Below, in pieces: positions 1 to 11,893 of a DNA stretch of 64,000 nucleotides. Made by a program: the position numbers and the translations under genes. The first letter of the stretch is position 1; each line of letters starts with the position of its first letter. Under the pieces are notes generated by a model that saw only the letters and a list, made by a program, of their open reading frames with translations, made no database searches and was not told the origin of the DNA. The stretch is from the NCBI RefSeq assembly GCF_021869535.1, contig NW_026262679.1:79481143-79545142 (forward strand), in the 5' to 3' direction. The stretch is from Mytilus californianus (taxonomy: Eukaryota; Mollusca; Bivalvia; Mytilida; Mytilidae).

Positions 1-641
1 TATTGTATTGTATGAAATTTCACTTAATTATACTACAAGTCAACTTTTTGGCAGTTTAAGAACTAGTTTATATTTTTTTCTCACAAAGATAACCTATTTT
101 TATTACAATGATTTAAATATCTATTGATTTATTTACTCAAAAGATTCAATAAATCTCTCTATCTGATAAATTCCCCTTCAATTGATGATTTTTTCTCATT
201 GAAAACCTGCAATCAATAAGCCTCTTTTCAAAATCAGATAAAAATTTGAGGGATGAAATGATATATTGATTAAGCTACAGCTGATGAAATTTATCCCATC
301 CAATGATATTTGTATATTACAAAGCCAGGTATGACCTCAATACATATGTTAATTAACCTGGCTTTGAACACCTTTGTCTTGACAGGTAAAATTTATGTCA
401 AACCACATTATTATGTGATGGCATGACATCAGTTGTTATTTATTGAGAATTATTCAAATGCTTTAATTGTGTTGGATATACTTCAATAATAATCAGGTAA
501 ATTACTTTTCCTACCTATATGAAGTGATGTATTTTAAAACACCCACTTGATGCAGATTTTGGTACAACATGTGTTGCATATGTTCAGCAGCTGATTTGCA
601 TTTTTAAAGTTATATCTTTAAGCCATCGTTATCGATGCTTT

Positions 642-817
642 ATCAGTTACTGAAATGTTACATACTTTAAACTTATAAATTACAGCAATCATATGGTTGA
701 AATAAATGCATATGTATGTTCAATCCCCCGAATGCTCTAAAAGTTACTGAAATGTTACATACTTACTTACAAATAACTGCAATCATATGGTTGAAATGAA
801 TGAATATATATGTTCAA
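642..817. repeat. Two diverged tandem copies of a ~95-bp unit
   Basis: The stretch from 642 (GTTACTGAAATGTTACATAC) recurs from about 738 and again ends in ATCATATGGTTGAAAT followed by ATGTTCAATC. It is non-coding and lies upstream of the LZTS-like exon, so probably in an intron. Confidence 0.7.
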
Positions 818-907
818 TCTAATACAACCCTGGGAAAGTGTTATAAGATTATTTATACTGCTGTACAAAGTGGTTTGAAGTTTTATTAGTCCAGAACTGG
901 TCTATAT

Positions 908-1172
908 AAAAATAAAAAGATGTGGTATGATTGCCAATGAGACACTCTCCACAAGAGACCAAATCATACAGAAATTAACAACTATAGGTCACCGTACGGC
1001 CTTTAATAATGAGCAAAGCCCATACCGCATAGTCAGCTATAAAAGGCCCAGAAATGACAAATGTAAAACAATTCAAACGAGAAAACTAACAACCTAATTT
1101 ATGTACAAAATAATGAATGAAAAACAAATATGATATACAGCAACAAACGACAACCACTGAATTACAGGCATA
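908..1172 (-). mobile_element. Family A dispersed repeat, truncated copy
   Basis: On the plus strand this begins AAAATAAAAAGATGTGGTATG and continues through CACCGTACGGCC and TATAAAAGGCCC to GAATTACAGGC. The same sequence occurs at 13216, 17749 and 19692, and reversed at 37050 and 42955. All copies share the terminus at the GATGTGGTATG end and vary in length at the other, as expected of 5'-truncated retrotransposed copies. A second, more diverged terminus (GGAGATATGGCATAATTATC) follows at 1199-1280. Confidence 0.75.
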
Positions 1173-1320
1173 GTATGAATATTTTTTAACACAATATCAA
1201 AATAAGGAGATATGGCATAATTATCCAATGAGGCAACTAGCCAATAAACAACATTTTAACCAGCTATAGCTGTGTATTGGGTGTTAGTCCAAATCCAAAT
1301 ACTGAATGGTTATATAAGTC

Positions 1321-1402
1321 CTTCAAACTTAGCTGTCAGATGATTTAACCAAGGCCAAATGTTCAAACTTAGTGGTCAGATGATTTTACCAAGGCCAAAT
1401 GT
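1321..1402. repeat. 40-bp tandem duplication
   Basis: Two adjacent copies of a unit reading TTCAAACTTAG then GTCAGATGATTT and ACCAAGGCCAAATG. Confidence 0.75.
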
Positions 1403-1520
1403 GCATCATCACCTTGACAATCAAATCAGGGTCAGTTATGGTTTCACCTTGAGATTGTGATAATTGAGTAAATAATAATATTATGCATTTGATTAAACCT
1501 TGAGATAAGCTGAGAATTTG

Positions 1521-1625
1521 AAGTCACTATATGGGAAAGAAACTATATATTATGATCCAGAGTCACTCTGGGGAAAGTATACTATATATTATGTCCTAGA
1601 GTCACTCTGTAAGTTGTACATGATG
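1521..1625. repeat. 39-bp tandem repeat, about 2.3 copies
   Basis: The unit starts AGTCACT and contains ACTATATATTATG. Copies begin near 1521, 1560 and 1599. The open frame across it is a by-product of the 39-bp (13-codon) period and shows no recognisable protein. Confidence 0.7.
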
Positions 1626-1943
1626 TCAGTGGAACTATACTTCCTTGAACCCTGTGTAGGTTTCTGTTATGACAAAATTGTTTCATGTAAAATAAATGAG
1701 TAACCGGATCAAACATCTTGTAGGCTTGTCAAATACAAATATGTACAATCATTTCTTAGTCTTCAGTTTACCAATTACCTTTGCCATAAACTACAGAAAG
1801 GATATAATGAAGGTTTTTGTATACATTTTGAAAAACAGCATACTGTCAGAGAAAAGCTATATTTTGGGACTCTTATATATAAATATTTGAAAGCCTAATA
1901 CAATATGTCAAGACAAATTATGCTCAGATGTGATGATTTAAAG

Positions 1944-1979
1944 CAGGGACAGTCTAGTCCCTATACTAGACTGTCCCTG
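1944..1979. other. Perfect 15-bp inverted repeat (hairpin)
   Basis: The left arm CAGGGACAGTCTAGT (1944-1958) pairs perfectly with 1965-1979 across a 6-nt loop. It lies about 125 bp upstream of the LZTS-like exon's splice acceptor, probably in the preceding intron. The stem is too short for a normal animal pre-miRNA. Confidence 0.85.
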
Positions 1980-2103
1980 TTTAAAGATACAATAGTGGTA
2001 TGATACAACATTATCATTTATATAACAAGTACTTATTATATATGAAAAAATTATATTGTTGTATTTCAAATAGTATTGAATTTATTATTTTTTCTATTTG
2101 CAG

Positions 2104-3393
2104 TCACCTGCTAAAGGAATCATCAAGCCAATAGCATTTAAACCAGTTGTCATAGGTACAAACAGCTATATCAACAATGACAATATACCACATGATGGTC
2201 ATGTGACAAGACATAATGGTGTTCACCAATCACCACATTCTGTCTTCATGGAAAGTGACCGATCTAGTAGTTTTTCTAGTGGGAGTGCAAAACATTTTTC
2301 TCCAGACAGACCAGACATATTTTCTGTGGGAAATGTGAGCCGTATTTCGTCAAGCCATATGGATGGTTATGTTGGGACTCCCTCCCCCAGTGACAGTGGG
2401 GTGGGGGAGTTAGAGGCCATGCTGAGAGAAAAGGATGCTGAAATAAACACATTACGAGAAGTAATGGACAAAAATGAGAGAGCCATATTCCAAGTGTACG
2501 ATGAGAAAAAGAAATCATGGGCGAAAGAAATCCATGATATTAAAGGGGATTTTGACCAAAAGCTAAAGGTCATGCAAAGAAAAGCATATAAAACAGAACA
2601 AGTTTTGTCCCTACAGTCTTATAAATCTCAGCAAGAGCTGAAATCCACGCAACAAGAACTAGAAAAGGTGAAATTCGAAAATGACAATCTCAAAAAGAAA
2701 AATGATTGGATAGAAGCAAGATATTCCGACATGATGTCTTTACAAGGCAGAAATAGTTCACAAAGTTCCGACTTTCAGCATTCATTTGATGTGACAGATC
2801 TTCAAAACAAAGTGGAAGATCTTAATTCCAGTCTGGTTAAACAAACCGAAGACATACAATTATTACAATTTAGACTTCAGGAAAAAGAATGTGAAATTGC
2901 AGACAGGGAAATTGAACTCTCTAAAACATTCAAGGAAGTTGCAACTAAAACAGAGGAGGTCAAATCTCTAAAAGCAAATCTACGCAGAGTATCGGGAGAT
3001 AGTGATATGGAATTAATGGATTCTAGTTTTTGTTCATGTGATAAAGAAATTCAAACAGAGTTTAGAAACACTGTTTCCTCTCCGAGTTCTGTAGGAATTA
3101 ACTCCCCTTCATCTAGTGATAATCATTCAGACATTGCATTACTACGGCATGAAATTAAGGAATTACGTGAGGCATTACAAATTAAATCGGACAAGTTTGA
3201 AAAAGAACGAGAACAGTGGAAAGACGAGAAAAACAAAGTGATACGATATCAAAAACAGTTGCAGTTGAACTATTTACAAATGTACAACAAAAATCGTATG
3301 CTGGAGGCGGAAGTCGAACAGCTTACGTTAGATCTAGAGAACCGTGACATTAAACTAATGGCTATTAATGGTGGTGAAGAGTCAATGTGCTAG
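2104..3393 (+). CDS. LZTS/Fez1-family coiled-coil protein, last coding exon
   Basis: The exon starts after a pyrimidine-rich acceptor ending TTTGCAG at 2103 and runs 429 codons to a TAG at 3391-3393; the gene's 5' part is outside the window. The first residues, SPAKGIIKPIAFKPVV, carry the KPIAFKP motif of the LZTS (leucine zipper putative tumour suppressor)/N4BP3 group. A Ser-rich stretch follows to about residue 100. A long charged coiled coil starts at ELEAMLREKDAEINTLREVM and runs to about residue 295. After a Ser-rich linker there is a second coiled coil with the family hallmark KVIRYQKQLQLNYLQMY near the C-terminus. Vertebrate LZTS proteins are cytoskeletal or synaptic scaffolds affecting beta-catenin and microtubule regulation; a scaffold role here is inference from the family. 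One exon encodes the whole Fez1-type region. Which LZTS paralogue it matches cannot be said, so no symbol is given. Confidence 0.88.
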   Translation, partial: SPAKGIIKPIAFKPVVIGTNSYINNDNIPHDGHVTRHNGVHQSPHSVFMESDRSSSFSSGSAKHFSPDRPDIFSVGNVSRISSSHMDGYVGTPSPSDSGVGELEAMLREKDAEINTLREVMDKNERAIFQVYDEKKKSWAKEIHDIKGDFDQKLKVMQRKAYKTEQVLSLQSYKSQQELKSTQQELEKVKFENDNLKKKNDWIEARYSDMMSLQGRNSSQSSDFQHSFDVTDLQNKVEDLNSSLVKQTEDIQLLQFRLQEKECEIADREIELSKTFKEVATKTEEVKSLKANLRRVSGDSDMELMDSSFCSCDKEIQTEFRNTVSSPSSVGINSPSSSDNHSDIALLRHEIKELREALQIKSDKFEKEREQWKDEKNKVIRYQKQLQLNYLQMYNKNRMLEAEVEQLTLDLENRDIKLMAINGGEESMC

Positions 3394-5058
3394 ATATTAT
3401 TGGTGCTATTTTAATTTTTTCATGTAGGATGATAAGTTGATAATAGTTTTTTTCAATTGATTGTTCTGGTTCAGTAGTAATTACCAGAAAGGAATTTTTA
3501 TTGTTCAATTCTCATTGGTATGGCAATTTTAACGGAATTGATGAATAGAAAAAGCATAATAGCTTCCTTTATAAAGATATTAATATTCTAGGTGTTCAGA
3601 TAAGCTACATTGAAGTATTTAAATTGATCAATTTTTTATATAGAATTCTATAGATTTATCTACAAAAAGCTGTAAAATATTGTTTGCTTGTGTAAATTCT
3701 GTTGCTCATCTCTTTTGAAAAAAAGTCTTTTTTGGCAGACTTGTAAGGCCACCTCAGGTACATTTGTGCATTTGGACAAAAGGCAAATTCTAATAAAAAA
3801 ATGTACAAAATTTCAAGAGTCAGAATTTAGACCATTTTATAGATTCCTAGATTCTCATTCAACTTTTTTTTAACAAATTGGGGGAGGGGATTTTTATATT
3901 CTTATCAGGTAAAGTTGATATTAAAGTACACACACAATGGTTCAGTCAGAGTTTTAGTTAATCACTATGAAACTCTCTTGTCTCCTGCTTGTAATTTAAA
4001 CTGAGTGTCTGGCTGTTCACCCATATACATACATGTATAAGAAACAGACAATTATTTTTTCTTGTTTAGTTTTAAAAAAGAAAAGTAGTTACGTATTGTT
4101 ATTCATTAAAATCATTGTATATATAAAATATGTGCCAAATAATATATTTTGTGTGAAGGAATATAATGTAACAGCTTCAGTCAATTTTTTGATAACTCAA
4201 ACTGGTATTAACTTTTGACTTCTTGTTCCTATTAATGTGTTAGTATTTCTATTACACATGAACATGTATGTTAAAACCGGGTAACAATACAACTGTTTGA
4301 CCAATAGCATGATGAGCATGACAAATATTTTCTAATCTCATGTTCATTAGGAAAAATTATTATTTATGGTTAAGTTTTATCAAAAATTGAAGAAAAAAAC
4401 ATTTTGTTGAACAAACGCTAAAAACTGAATTACTATTGTTGATAAGTATCCTGATATTTCTGTCTTTTTAGTGAAGAGTATCAGAATGACCTAGATTAAG
4501 AAAAGGTTGCTGCATGTTTTTTTCGTTAGTCTCCATTTTTGACAACAAGATGCTTGTCATATACTGTTTTATAGTTCTAAATAATACATTATGTATGTTA
4601 AGAGATGACTGTTTTTGTCATCTTTACAGCTGTACATAAACTTTTTTTGTCAGTATTTATCTAGTCATGTGATAAGGGGAGTAACTCTAACTTACAATTG
4701 AGAATTATTAAGTGTATAGACTTGAAAAGTCTTCCATTATGATAATATTGTATAATTATATAAAAGTTAAAACACACATATGTCTTATATTACTTAACTG
4801 TCATATTTAAAGTGCAGAAAATTGCATGATATGTACCCAGTTTCTTTATCTTTTTGAATGGAATATATGGAGAAGGCATATTTTAAAATTATGTCCCTTG
4901 AATACTGCTTTCAATTGCAGTTGATATTTTGATACACAATGAAAAAAAAAGGAATTGACTACTTTACCAAGTTAAGAGATTCAAAAAGTTTTTTTTATAG
5001 AATATAAAGACTTCCTACAGTTTTATGATTGATCTATACAGTATGACAGCTAAATAAA
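3394..5058 (+). other. Probable 3' UTR of the LZTS-like gene (end uncertain)
   Basis: No other gene is visible after the stop codon. AATAAA hexamers occur at 3792-3797 and 5053-5058, and either could direct polyadenylation. The short open frames here show no protein resemblance. The extent is inference; transcript data would be needed. Confidence 0.35.
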
Positions 5059-5527
5059 CAGCTGCAAATTTTACATGCATGTTTCAAAGGACAAAAAAGG
5101 AGCAGAAGATACACAGTGGACATTTAAAACTTATACCTGGGCACTTTATGCTGATTCCAATCAAACTAGATAAGCTAAGTCAAGAGCCTATTATTCAGTA
5201 GTTGTCAATGGTTGCTGTCTTTGCTTAGTTTGTTTTTCCGTTTGATGATTGATAATAAATCAGGACATTGGTTTTCCTTTTTAGAATTGTTTTATATTTT
5301 GTCATGCAAGGGATTTTTAACTGGATTTTCGAAGGAAAAATAGGTTATTGATTTAGGGATGTATGGTGGTTGGGTGGGCTCACGGGAGGGTGGCTGCCAA
5401 ACAGGGTCCGTTCATTAACATGAAAACACTAACTAAATTTTTTTAAATTTAGATATGTTGTTTCCTGTGAAAAAAAATTTTCAGTCGTATACTGGTATCA
5501 CGTTGTCGTCGTCTGCATCGTCCGAAG

Positions 5528-5880
5528 ACATTTGGTTTCCAAACAATAACTTTAGTATATGTAAATAGAAATCTATGAAATTTAAATACAAGGTTTATAA
5601 CCACAAAAGGAAGGTTGGGATTGATTTTGGGGGTTATGGTCCTAACAGTTTAGGAATTATGGGCCAAAAAGGGGCCCAAATAAGCATTTTTCTAGTTTCC
5701 AGACAATAACTTGTGGAAAGGTGTATAGATCTCTCTGAAATTAGACCACAAGTTTCCATACCACAAAGGGATGGTTAGGATTGGCTTTGAGGAGGGGGGG
5801 GTTATGGCTCAAACCGTTTAGGAATAAGGGGGAAAAAGGAGGAAAATAAGGGTTTCCTGGTTAATGGACAATTACTTTAA
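5528..5880. repeat. Dispersed-type repeat with two ~163-bp tandem copies
   Basis: TTTCCAAACAATAACTT near 5535 is echoed by TTTCCAGACAATAACTT near 5695. Each is followed by ACCACAAA.GGA.GGTT.GGATTG, a GGTTATGG, and TTTAGGAAT with GGG(C/A)CAAAAAGG-like text. It is non-coding and probably belongs to a dispersed repeat family. Confidence 0.6.
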
Positions 5881-6149
5881 AGTACAATGTTATGTTTGGA
5901 TTACCTCCCTTACACTGCTTTTAAATTATGTACAAAGAAATGTTGTATTGTCTTGAGGTGATTAGCTGTCAATTTATTTTTAGAAGTTAATATTAAAAAT
6001 GCTGATTAAGGAATATTAATTTTAGCCATGATTATGTATGTCATTTTCTATTTTAAGACTTTTAAATGGGTAATTATGGTTGCAAACTCCATTGGAAATT
6101 TGAATTGAGATTATGACCATATCTTGAGGGAAAGATTTTATTTTTTTTT

Positions 6150-6410
6150 AAAGGGGGGGGGGGGGACAATTTTTTCTCATTTCAGATTTCAGAAATGAAA
6201 AAGAAAATTTCTTCAAATATTATTTTTTTTTTTTGCCAAAAAAGGGGGAAGGGGAGGGTAAAACTTTTTTTTTGGGGGGGGGGGGGGTCAATTCGCAACA
6301 GCATAGTTTATTGCACAAAAGCAAAAAAAAAGGGGGGTAAATTTTTTTTTTTTGGGGAGGGGGGGTCAATTAGAAACAGCATAGTGTATTTCACAAAAGC
6401 AAAAAATTGA
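6150..6410. repeat. Homopolymer-rich T/G tracts with an ~80-bp tandem unit
   Basis: Long T runs pass directly into G runs (13 G near 6153, 14 G near 6274, further runs near 6330 and 6354). The unit GGTCAATT...AACAGCATAGT...CACAAAAGCAAAA is repeated twice (about 6287 and 6366). A Gly/Phe/Lys-rich open frame here follows from the base composition and is not a gene. Confidence 0.7.
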
Positions 6411-6934
6411 ATATAAATTCAAATCATATAACCAATTCTAAGTTCTTTGACTACAGTTATTCTGTGTCAGAAACCTATTATGTGTCAAATATTTAACTAC
6501 AATCCAAATTCAGACCTGTATCAAGCTTGAATATTGTGTCTATTTTTGCCCCAACTGTACAGGGATGGACCTCTGCGGTCGTATCAGCTGCGCTCCGCGA
6601 AGCAATTTATATAGGTAACTATACAGTATGGGTTTAGCTCATTGTTGAAGGCTGCATAATGCCCTATATTAGTTTACATCTTTGTCCTTTGGCCTGTGGT
6701 TGTATGTTGTCTTATTATTTTTTTTTGTGTTTTATAGAAAAGTTGCAAATATCTACTTCAAAACCATCCTATTGAAGACATTTTAAGATAGCATAGTACC
6801 AGGATAAATGAGGAACAGACAACAAAATTGAATTGCTTAGTTAGACTACATGTAGTTGAACTAACCTACCTGTATTCTTATCTTACCTGTACCTATACAG
6901 TCAATCCCAATAAAAGCAGATTACGGGTATATAT

Positions 6935-7690
6935 AACTAGAGGCTCTCAAGAGCCTGTGTCACTCACCTGTATCTACTGTGGTTTTGGAAATCATGTGAA
7001 ATAAGGTTTCAATCATAATAAATAGTATTAGATACCCTAATAATGATTGAGGCTAAGTTTGGTTTAATTCGGCCCAATAGTTAGATTTAAAGCAGGTCAT
7101 CCCATTGTAGTCTTACAATAGTTACAGAAGTTTTCAAGTTGTGACCATTTGAAATTGTTTTTTTACAATTTTCCCATAGACTTCTACAGTAATCCCCTAT
7201 GTTCTATTTTTAGCCATGGCGGCCATCTTGGTTGGATGACAGGGTCATTGGATACATTTTTCATTCAAGATACCCTATTGAAAATTGTGGCTTAGTTTAA
7301 TTCTATTTGGCATAGTAGATCAAGTGGAGAATATTTTTGTAAAAGATTACAAAAATTTACGCAAAATTGTGAAAAATTGACTTTAAAGGGCAATAACTCC
7401 TGAAGGGGTCAATTAACAATTTTGATCATGTTGACTTATTTGTAGAGCTTGTTTTGCTGAACATTTTTGCTGTTTACAGTTTATCTCTATCTATTATAAT
7501 ATTCAAGATAATAACCAAAAAGTGCAAAATTTCCTTAAAATTACCAATTTAGGGGCAGCAACCAAAACCAAGAATAGGTTGTCTGATGCGTCTGAAAATT
7601 TCAGGGCAGATAGATCTTGACCTAATGAACATTTTTGTCAGGATTGCTCTAAATGCTTTAGTTTCAGAGTTATAAGCCAAACTGTATTTC
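6935..7690. repeat. Probable dispersed non-coding repeat block
   Basis: Contains stretches such as GAGGCTCTCAAGAGCCTGTG, GGCGGCCATCTTGG and CAATAACTCCTGAAGGGGTC that read like dispersed molluscan repeat sequence. No open frame is supportable. Assignment rests on general familiarity, not on a second copy inside this window. Confidence 0.35.
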
Positions 7691-7870
7691 CACCTTCAAC
7701 AATGAGAAAAACCCATACGTATAGTCGGCTATAAAAGGCCTGACATGAAAAATGTGAAACAATTCAATTGAGAAAACTAATGGCATAGTTTATAACAAAC
7801 CAATATGCCCCCCAATGAGACAGAAACCCAATGACAAGAATAACAAATATGCATCTTAAGAGCAACAAAC
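7690..7870 (-). mobile_element. Family A repeat, internal fragment
   Basis: ACCTTCAACAATGAG, CATA.GTATAGTCGGCTATAA and AAGGCCTGACATGAAAAATG match the internal part of family A (compare 17849-17930). The usual terminus is missing. Confidence 0.55.
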
Positions 7871-8191
7871 AGTCTTCAATAGACCAGTGTTTATACAATA
7901 AGCCAGCTCTTAACAGTCAAAAGTCAAATAGAAGTTTTGGATATATTAAGCAACCAAGGATTTTAATGTATAAACCTGTCAAAAGAAAACAGTTAGTATT
8001 ATCTAAATAAGATAATACTATATGTTATAACTGTATGATGTTGGCAATACTTCCTACCTAATTCTGTATATATATACATCAATAAAAAGCTCTGATTCTC
8101 CCCAGTGACACAGTCAATGTTTAAATTCTTCACAAACTGAGGCAGCATTAAAAAGTGTTTCTAGCTGCTAATTCTTTATTTACCTCCCTAC

Positions 8192-8240
8192 CTGTTTTTT
8201 TTTCCTTTTCCTTTTCCTTTTCCTTTTTCCTTTCTCTTTG
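8192..8240. repeat. TTTTCC simple repeat
   Basis: A run of T followed by several TTTTCC units. Confidence 0.85.
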
Positions 8241-8924
8241 TAGCTATTTACAATGAAAACTGTTAATTGCTATACCAAATTCAGTAAAAAATAAAGTAAA
8301 AATTAGTGATAAAAATTACTTTAATTAATGAAGCTGGATCTTTTGACATGCACAACTACAGAGATAAAATAGCAGACAGAAAAGACCAACAATGAAACAA
8401 CATTTGTACTTGTACAAAAAATCTTCATATTAGTACAATGATGATTCAATGATTGTTGGTTGCTTAACTTCCAGTGGCAAATATTTCATGCATATTCAGT
8501 ACGACATTAGTACAAAGGAAAGCTGATAATTATATGGAACCAAGATAAGTGTGACAAGGACTACAAAAAGTAATTTGTTGTACTTCTCTACTCCTCTTGT
8601 CTAGCCTGAGTAAACATAGAAAAGACCAGTACATTATGAATTTAAAATTTGAAGGGCAGCGAGTGATTCAATAATAAGAGTATTTATCTGGGGTAAGAGT
8701 TGAACGTTACATGAATAGCTACTGAATTTGAATATTCAGTGCTATGTATTTATTTCTACTTGTGAGTCAAAGGTTGCTCGGACATCTGATTGCTTGATCA
8801 ATTCCCACAGTCCCATCAAGTCCTGAAAAAGGCTGTCGGTCATTAATATGGCCATTGACTAGCCCATGTGCGTGATTACTATAAAAAAAAACATTTAAAA
8901 AAACAATACATTAGCATTTAAAGG

Positions 8925-9075
8925 TGAAAAACCAAAGGGACTAAAACTCAATGTTTACGAGAAAGGCGAACAATACCAAAGAGATATTCACACTCACAAG
9001 TTTAAAACAAACTGACAATGCCATGGCAGAAAACAGAAAATGACCAGTTGACAAACCGTTTAACCTTTTAGAAAC
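8925..9075 (-). mobile_element. Family E repeat, diverged fragment
   Basis: GAACAATACCAAAGAGATATT, CACTCACAAGTTTAAAACAA, ACTGACAATGCCATGGCAGA align with the better copies at 30915 and 61115, which carry CCAAAGGGACATTCAAACTC and GACAACGCCATGGCA. It ends near a run of GACAAACC. Confidence 0.55.
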
Positions 9076-10974
9076 AATACAGTTGATTAGCAACAAAGCT
9101 TTCGTTATTTAATTCAAATACACAAATCTCTGAAAATCTTTCTGAAAGATTTGATTTTCCCTTTGAACAGAACAATATTTCATGCAAATGTCTAGGCTAC
9201 TGCAATATTTATATATATTAAGTCAATTATTTTAACGTGTTCAAAATTAAGTAAAATACAGATTTTACAGGAAGTTAAACATGTCGGTATAATTATATCA
9301 GTTAGATTGATGCACGTGTACTACTCATTATGAATTTGTCTGAGATAATCTCTGATATTACCAATAATGAAAATAAGACAAAAAGTCTAAATCAAAAACA
9401 AGACGCTGTAAAAAAAATCCTGTCACCTGAATCATTGTGCATCTCAAGCAATCAATGGGCACTCTCCAAAAGTAATAATAGATAAGAGTATAACTCATGA
9501 ATAGAATCTCCCTCTTTATTTTCTGTTGCTGATCTTTTTTTTTTTATCTCTATAAAATTCAGTTAATTTTTTTGTTATTAAAAAATACATAAATTTGGGT
9601 ACAACTCTTCATCAGGGCAATAATTTCTAAAGAGAATTGAATTACAATTTCGGCTATCTAACTTACATGTAGATGGTTTCTTTCTGATTTTTTTTTTATT
9701 ACAGTTTTTTGGGGTAAAGATTGCATTCAAAATTGGAGTTATCTTCCTTTGTCCACAATTGTAGTTGAACCAACTACAATTATATATCTCTAATTCGTAG
9801 TAATACAGTGCAATTTTTAGTTTCCACTTTAAAATGAACGCAATCTGTACGTTTCAGTGCTCACAAGCAGTTTTATTCTATATCTTCCATGTTTTTTCCC
9901 AAAACATGCAAAAATATGGAACATTTATAATTCATTTAAGAGGACAATTACTGTTCTAAGAAGTCATCTGACAATTTCAGCTACAGCAAAAATTGGTAAA
10001 AATCGTCAATCGTCTTGAAATTTATAATAAATAGACAAAAACTGTAGACAGCTCGAATGATAAGCAATACAAAGAATTAAAAATACGTAGCATGACTGTA
10101 ACAACGAAACAACTATTTTATAGTAAGTGAGCAATAAATGGCCTTCAATTACGATTATTGATTGATTTTTTTTTTTTTTTTGCTTTTTATCTTGAAACTG
10201 TTACGGATAGTTAAATAGTTTGTAACTCTAACGAACAAGAAAAGTATAATCAAGGCAAACATGACTACTAAGCGGATAACATTTTGATGTGGGGAGAGGC
10301 AACTTGGAAGATTTTATAAGAAAACAAATTCTGGTTTAAATGTAAATAAATAATATGATCCTGCCAAATACCAGTAAATGGTTTGTTACCCGAAAAATAT
10401 TTTATCGAGAAAAGATGGGAATATAAATAGCAATATTTTTTCCATGTGAGCCATTCTTTGACATTTGTTTTACACTGTAGATTCGTTTGACATTACTATA
10501 TTTTGATGTTTTTAGGAAACTTTGCTTATACTTCAAATATGTCAATTGAAAATATATATATATTTGAGGTATCAATTGATTTTGGTATTTTTTGTTGATC
10601 ATCTTTGTTAATGCATATATATATCGATTTACCCCCTTGAACTTGGAAAAAAATCATCATGGCTATTTAAAAAAAAAATCCAAGGCACAGGGACACGATT
10701 AGCGGATACATATATGTTTTTTTTTTATTTTCTAATCATGGTAATTTTCTGAAATTTTTATTTATTTTCGTACTTTCTGTTTATTTGTATTAAATTGTCA
10801 TCGTTGATAGGTTGGTAGTTTTTTTTTTCAGTATAAGGACATGGGTAGTAAACTGCACATTGCTAGTAAACATACAAATCTTGGTGCCAACGATGATAAT
10901 TTAATACAAACTAGTAACACACCTGCGACATCGTGGGTCCGTGACTGAATTAACGTACCTGCGCATTATTTTAG
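9076..10974. other. No gene or clear repeat recognised
   Basis: AT-rich sequence with homopolymer runs and a short AT repeat near 10550. Short open frames lack codon structure or splice sites that would support a gene. Confidence 0.5.
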
Positions 10975-11400
10975 CCTGGATTTTTAGTATTCGTAAGCTC
11001 ATCTGGTAAAGTCATGCTGATTATAAGGTCACAGTTTTCTCTGCTTTCAAAATCTTTCTGTTTGAACCCTTCAATCTGGAACTTGTTAATTATTGGTAAT
11101 ACAAATTATGTGGAAAACAAAAGGGCCTGGAATGGTGTAATTTTTAATCAACCCCATTGTCCCATATTAGTAATAATTTTTATATAAAGTTGGATTCGTC
11201 GTTTTTACATCAAGCCGGCTAACAAATTGGAAAGTACCTACGCCTTTTTTAAGCTTGACTTTTTAGTATTCGTATTGTCATCTGATAAAGTCATGCTGAT
11301 TATAAGGTCACAGTTTTCTCTGCTTTCAAAATCTTTGTTTGAACCCGTTCTGGTTTTCTTACTTCAACCGGAAACTATATGTATGTTTCATTGCATTATA
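10975..11400. repeat. Direct duplication of a ~100-bp segment
   Basis: TTTTTAGTATTCGTA followed by AAAGTCATGCTGATTATAAG and CTCTGCTTTCAAAATCTTT occurs at about 10980 and again at about 11260. A related piece, GAACTTGTTAATTATTGGTAAT, occurs at 11080 and 11627. Confidence 0.75.
11098..11210. repeat. Segment repeated at 13588-13690
   Basis: CCTGGAATGGTGTAATTTTT and ATCAAC.CCATTGTCC, then TATATAAAGTTG and TTCGTCGTTTTT, occur both here and about 2.5 kb downstream in direct orientation. Confidence 0.75.
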
Positions 11401-11861
11401 CTTATTGTTGTTGGAATGGTTAATTTTCTGGTAGTAAGATCCGTCACGGCCAGGTTGGGAAACTGTTACGAAAATGCTCACATTAAATTTGTACCGATAC
11501 AGTGTGTTAAATGTCAGGCATCCTTTAAACCATAACCCATGGTGGTGCTCATTATAATGTAGGAAGATATAGAACATACATACATGTGACAAATACTATT
11601 GGTATCGGTATCGGATTCGACCCTGAACTTGTTAATTATTGGTAATATTAATTATGTGGACAAGTTGCTTTCTTTAAAAAAAGAAATGCAATCGTGAACC
11701 TAAATGCCTGTTTGGCATGAACGATCAGATAATTGGTACATAAAGAAGCATAATTTTACCTTTTTTATAAAATAAAATATAAAATGTAGAAAAACTGATA
11801 TGGGTTCTTAATGAAGCTGCTTTTCTATGTGGGGTATAATTTTCTTGTTAAAGAAATAATT

Positions 11862-11893
11862 TCTCTCTCTCTCTCCCATCCCTCTCTCTTCCG
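11862..11893. repeat. CT-rich simple repeat
   Basis: Uninterrupted TCTCTCTC tract followed by CCATCCCTCTCTCTT. Confidence 0.85.

Noticed and set aside
1944-1979. Candidate microRNA precursor
   Set aside because: A 15-bp perfect stem with a 6-nt loop is too short for a canonical animal pre-miRNA.
2276-2573. Minus-strand frames under the LZTS-like exon
   Set aside because: Antisense shadows of the strong plus-strand coding exon.
6195-6410. Gly/Phe/Lys-rich open frame
   Set aside because: Produced by T/G/A homopolymer runs and a short tandem unit; no signal of a gene.
11227-11592. Overlapping plus and minus frames of 77-102 codons
   Set aside because: They lie within duplicated non-coding segments; no family resemblance.
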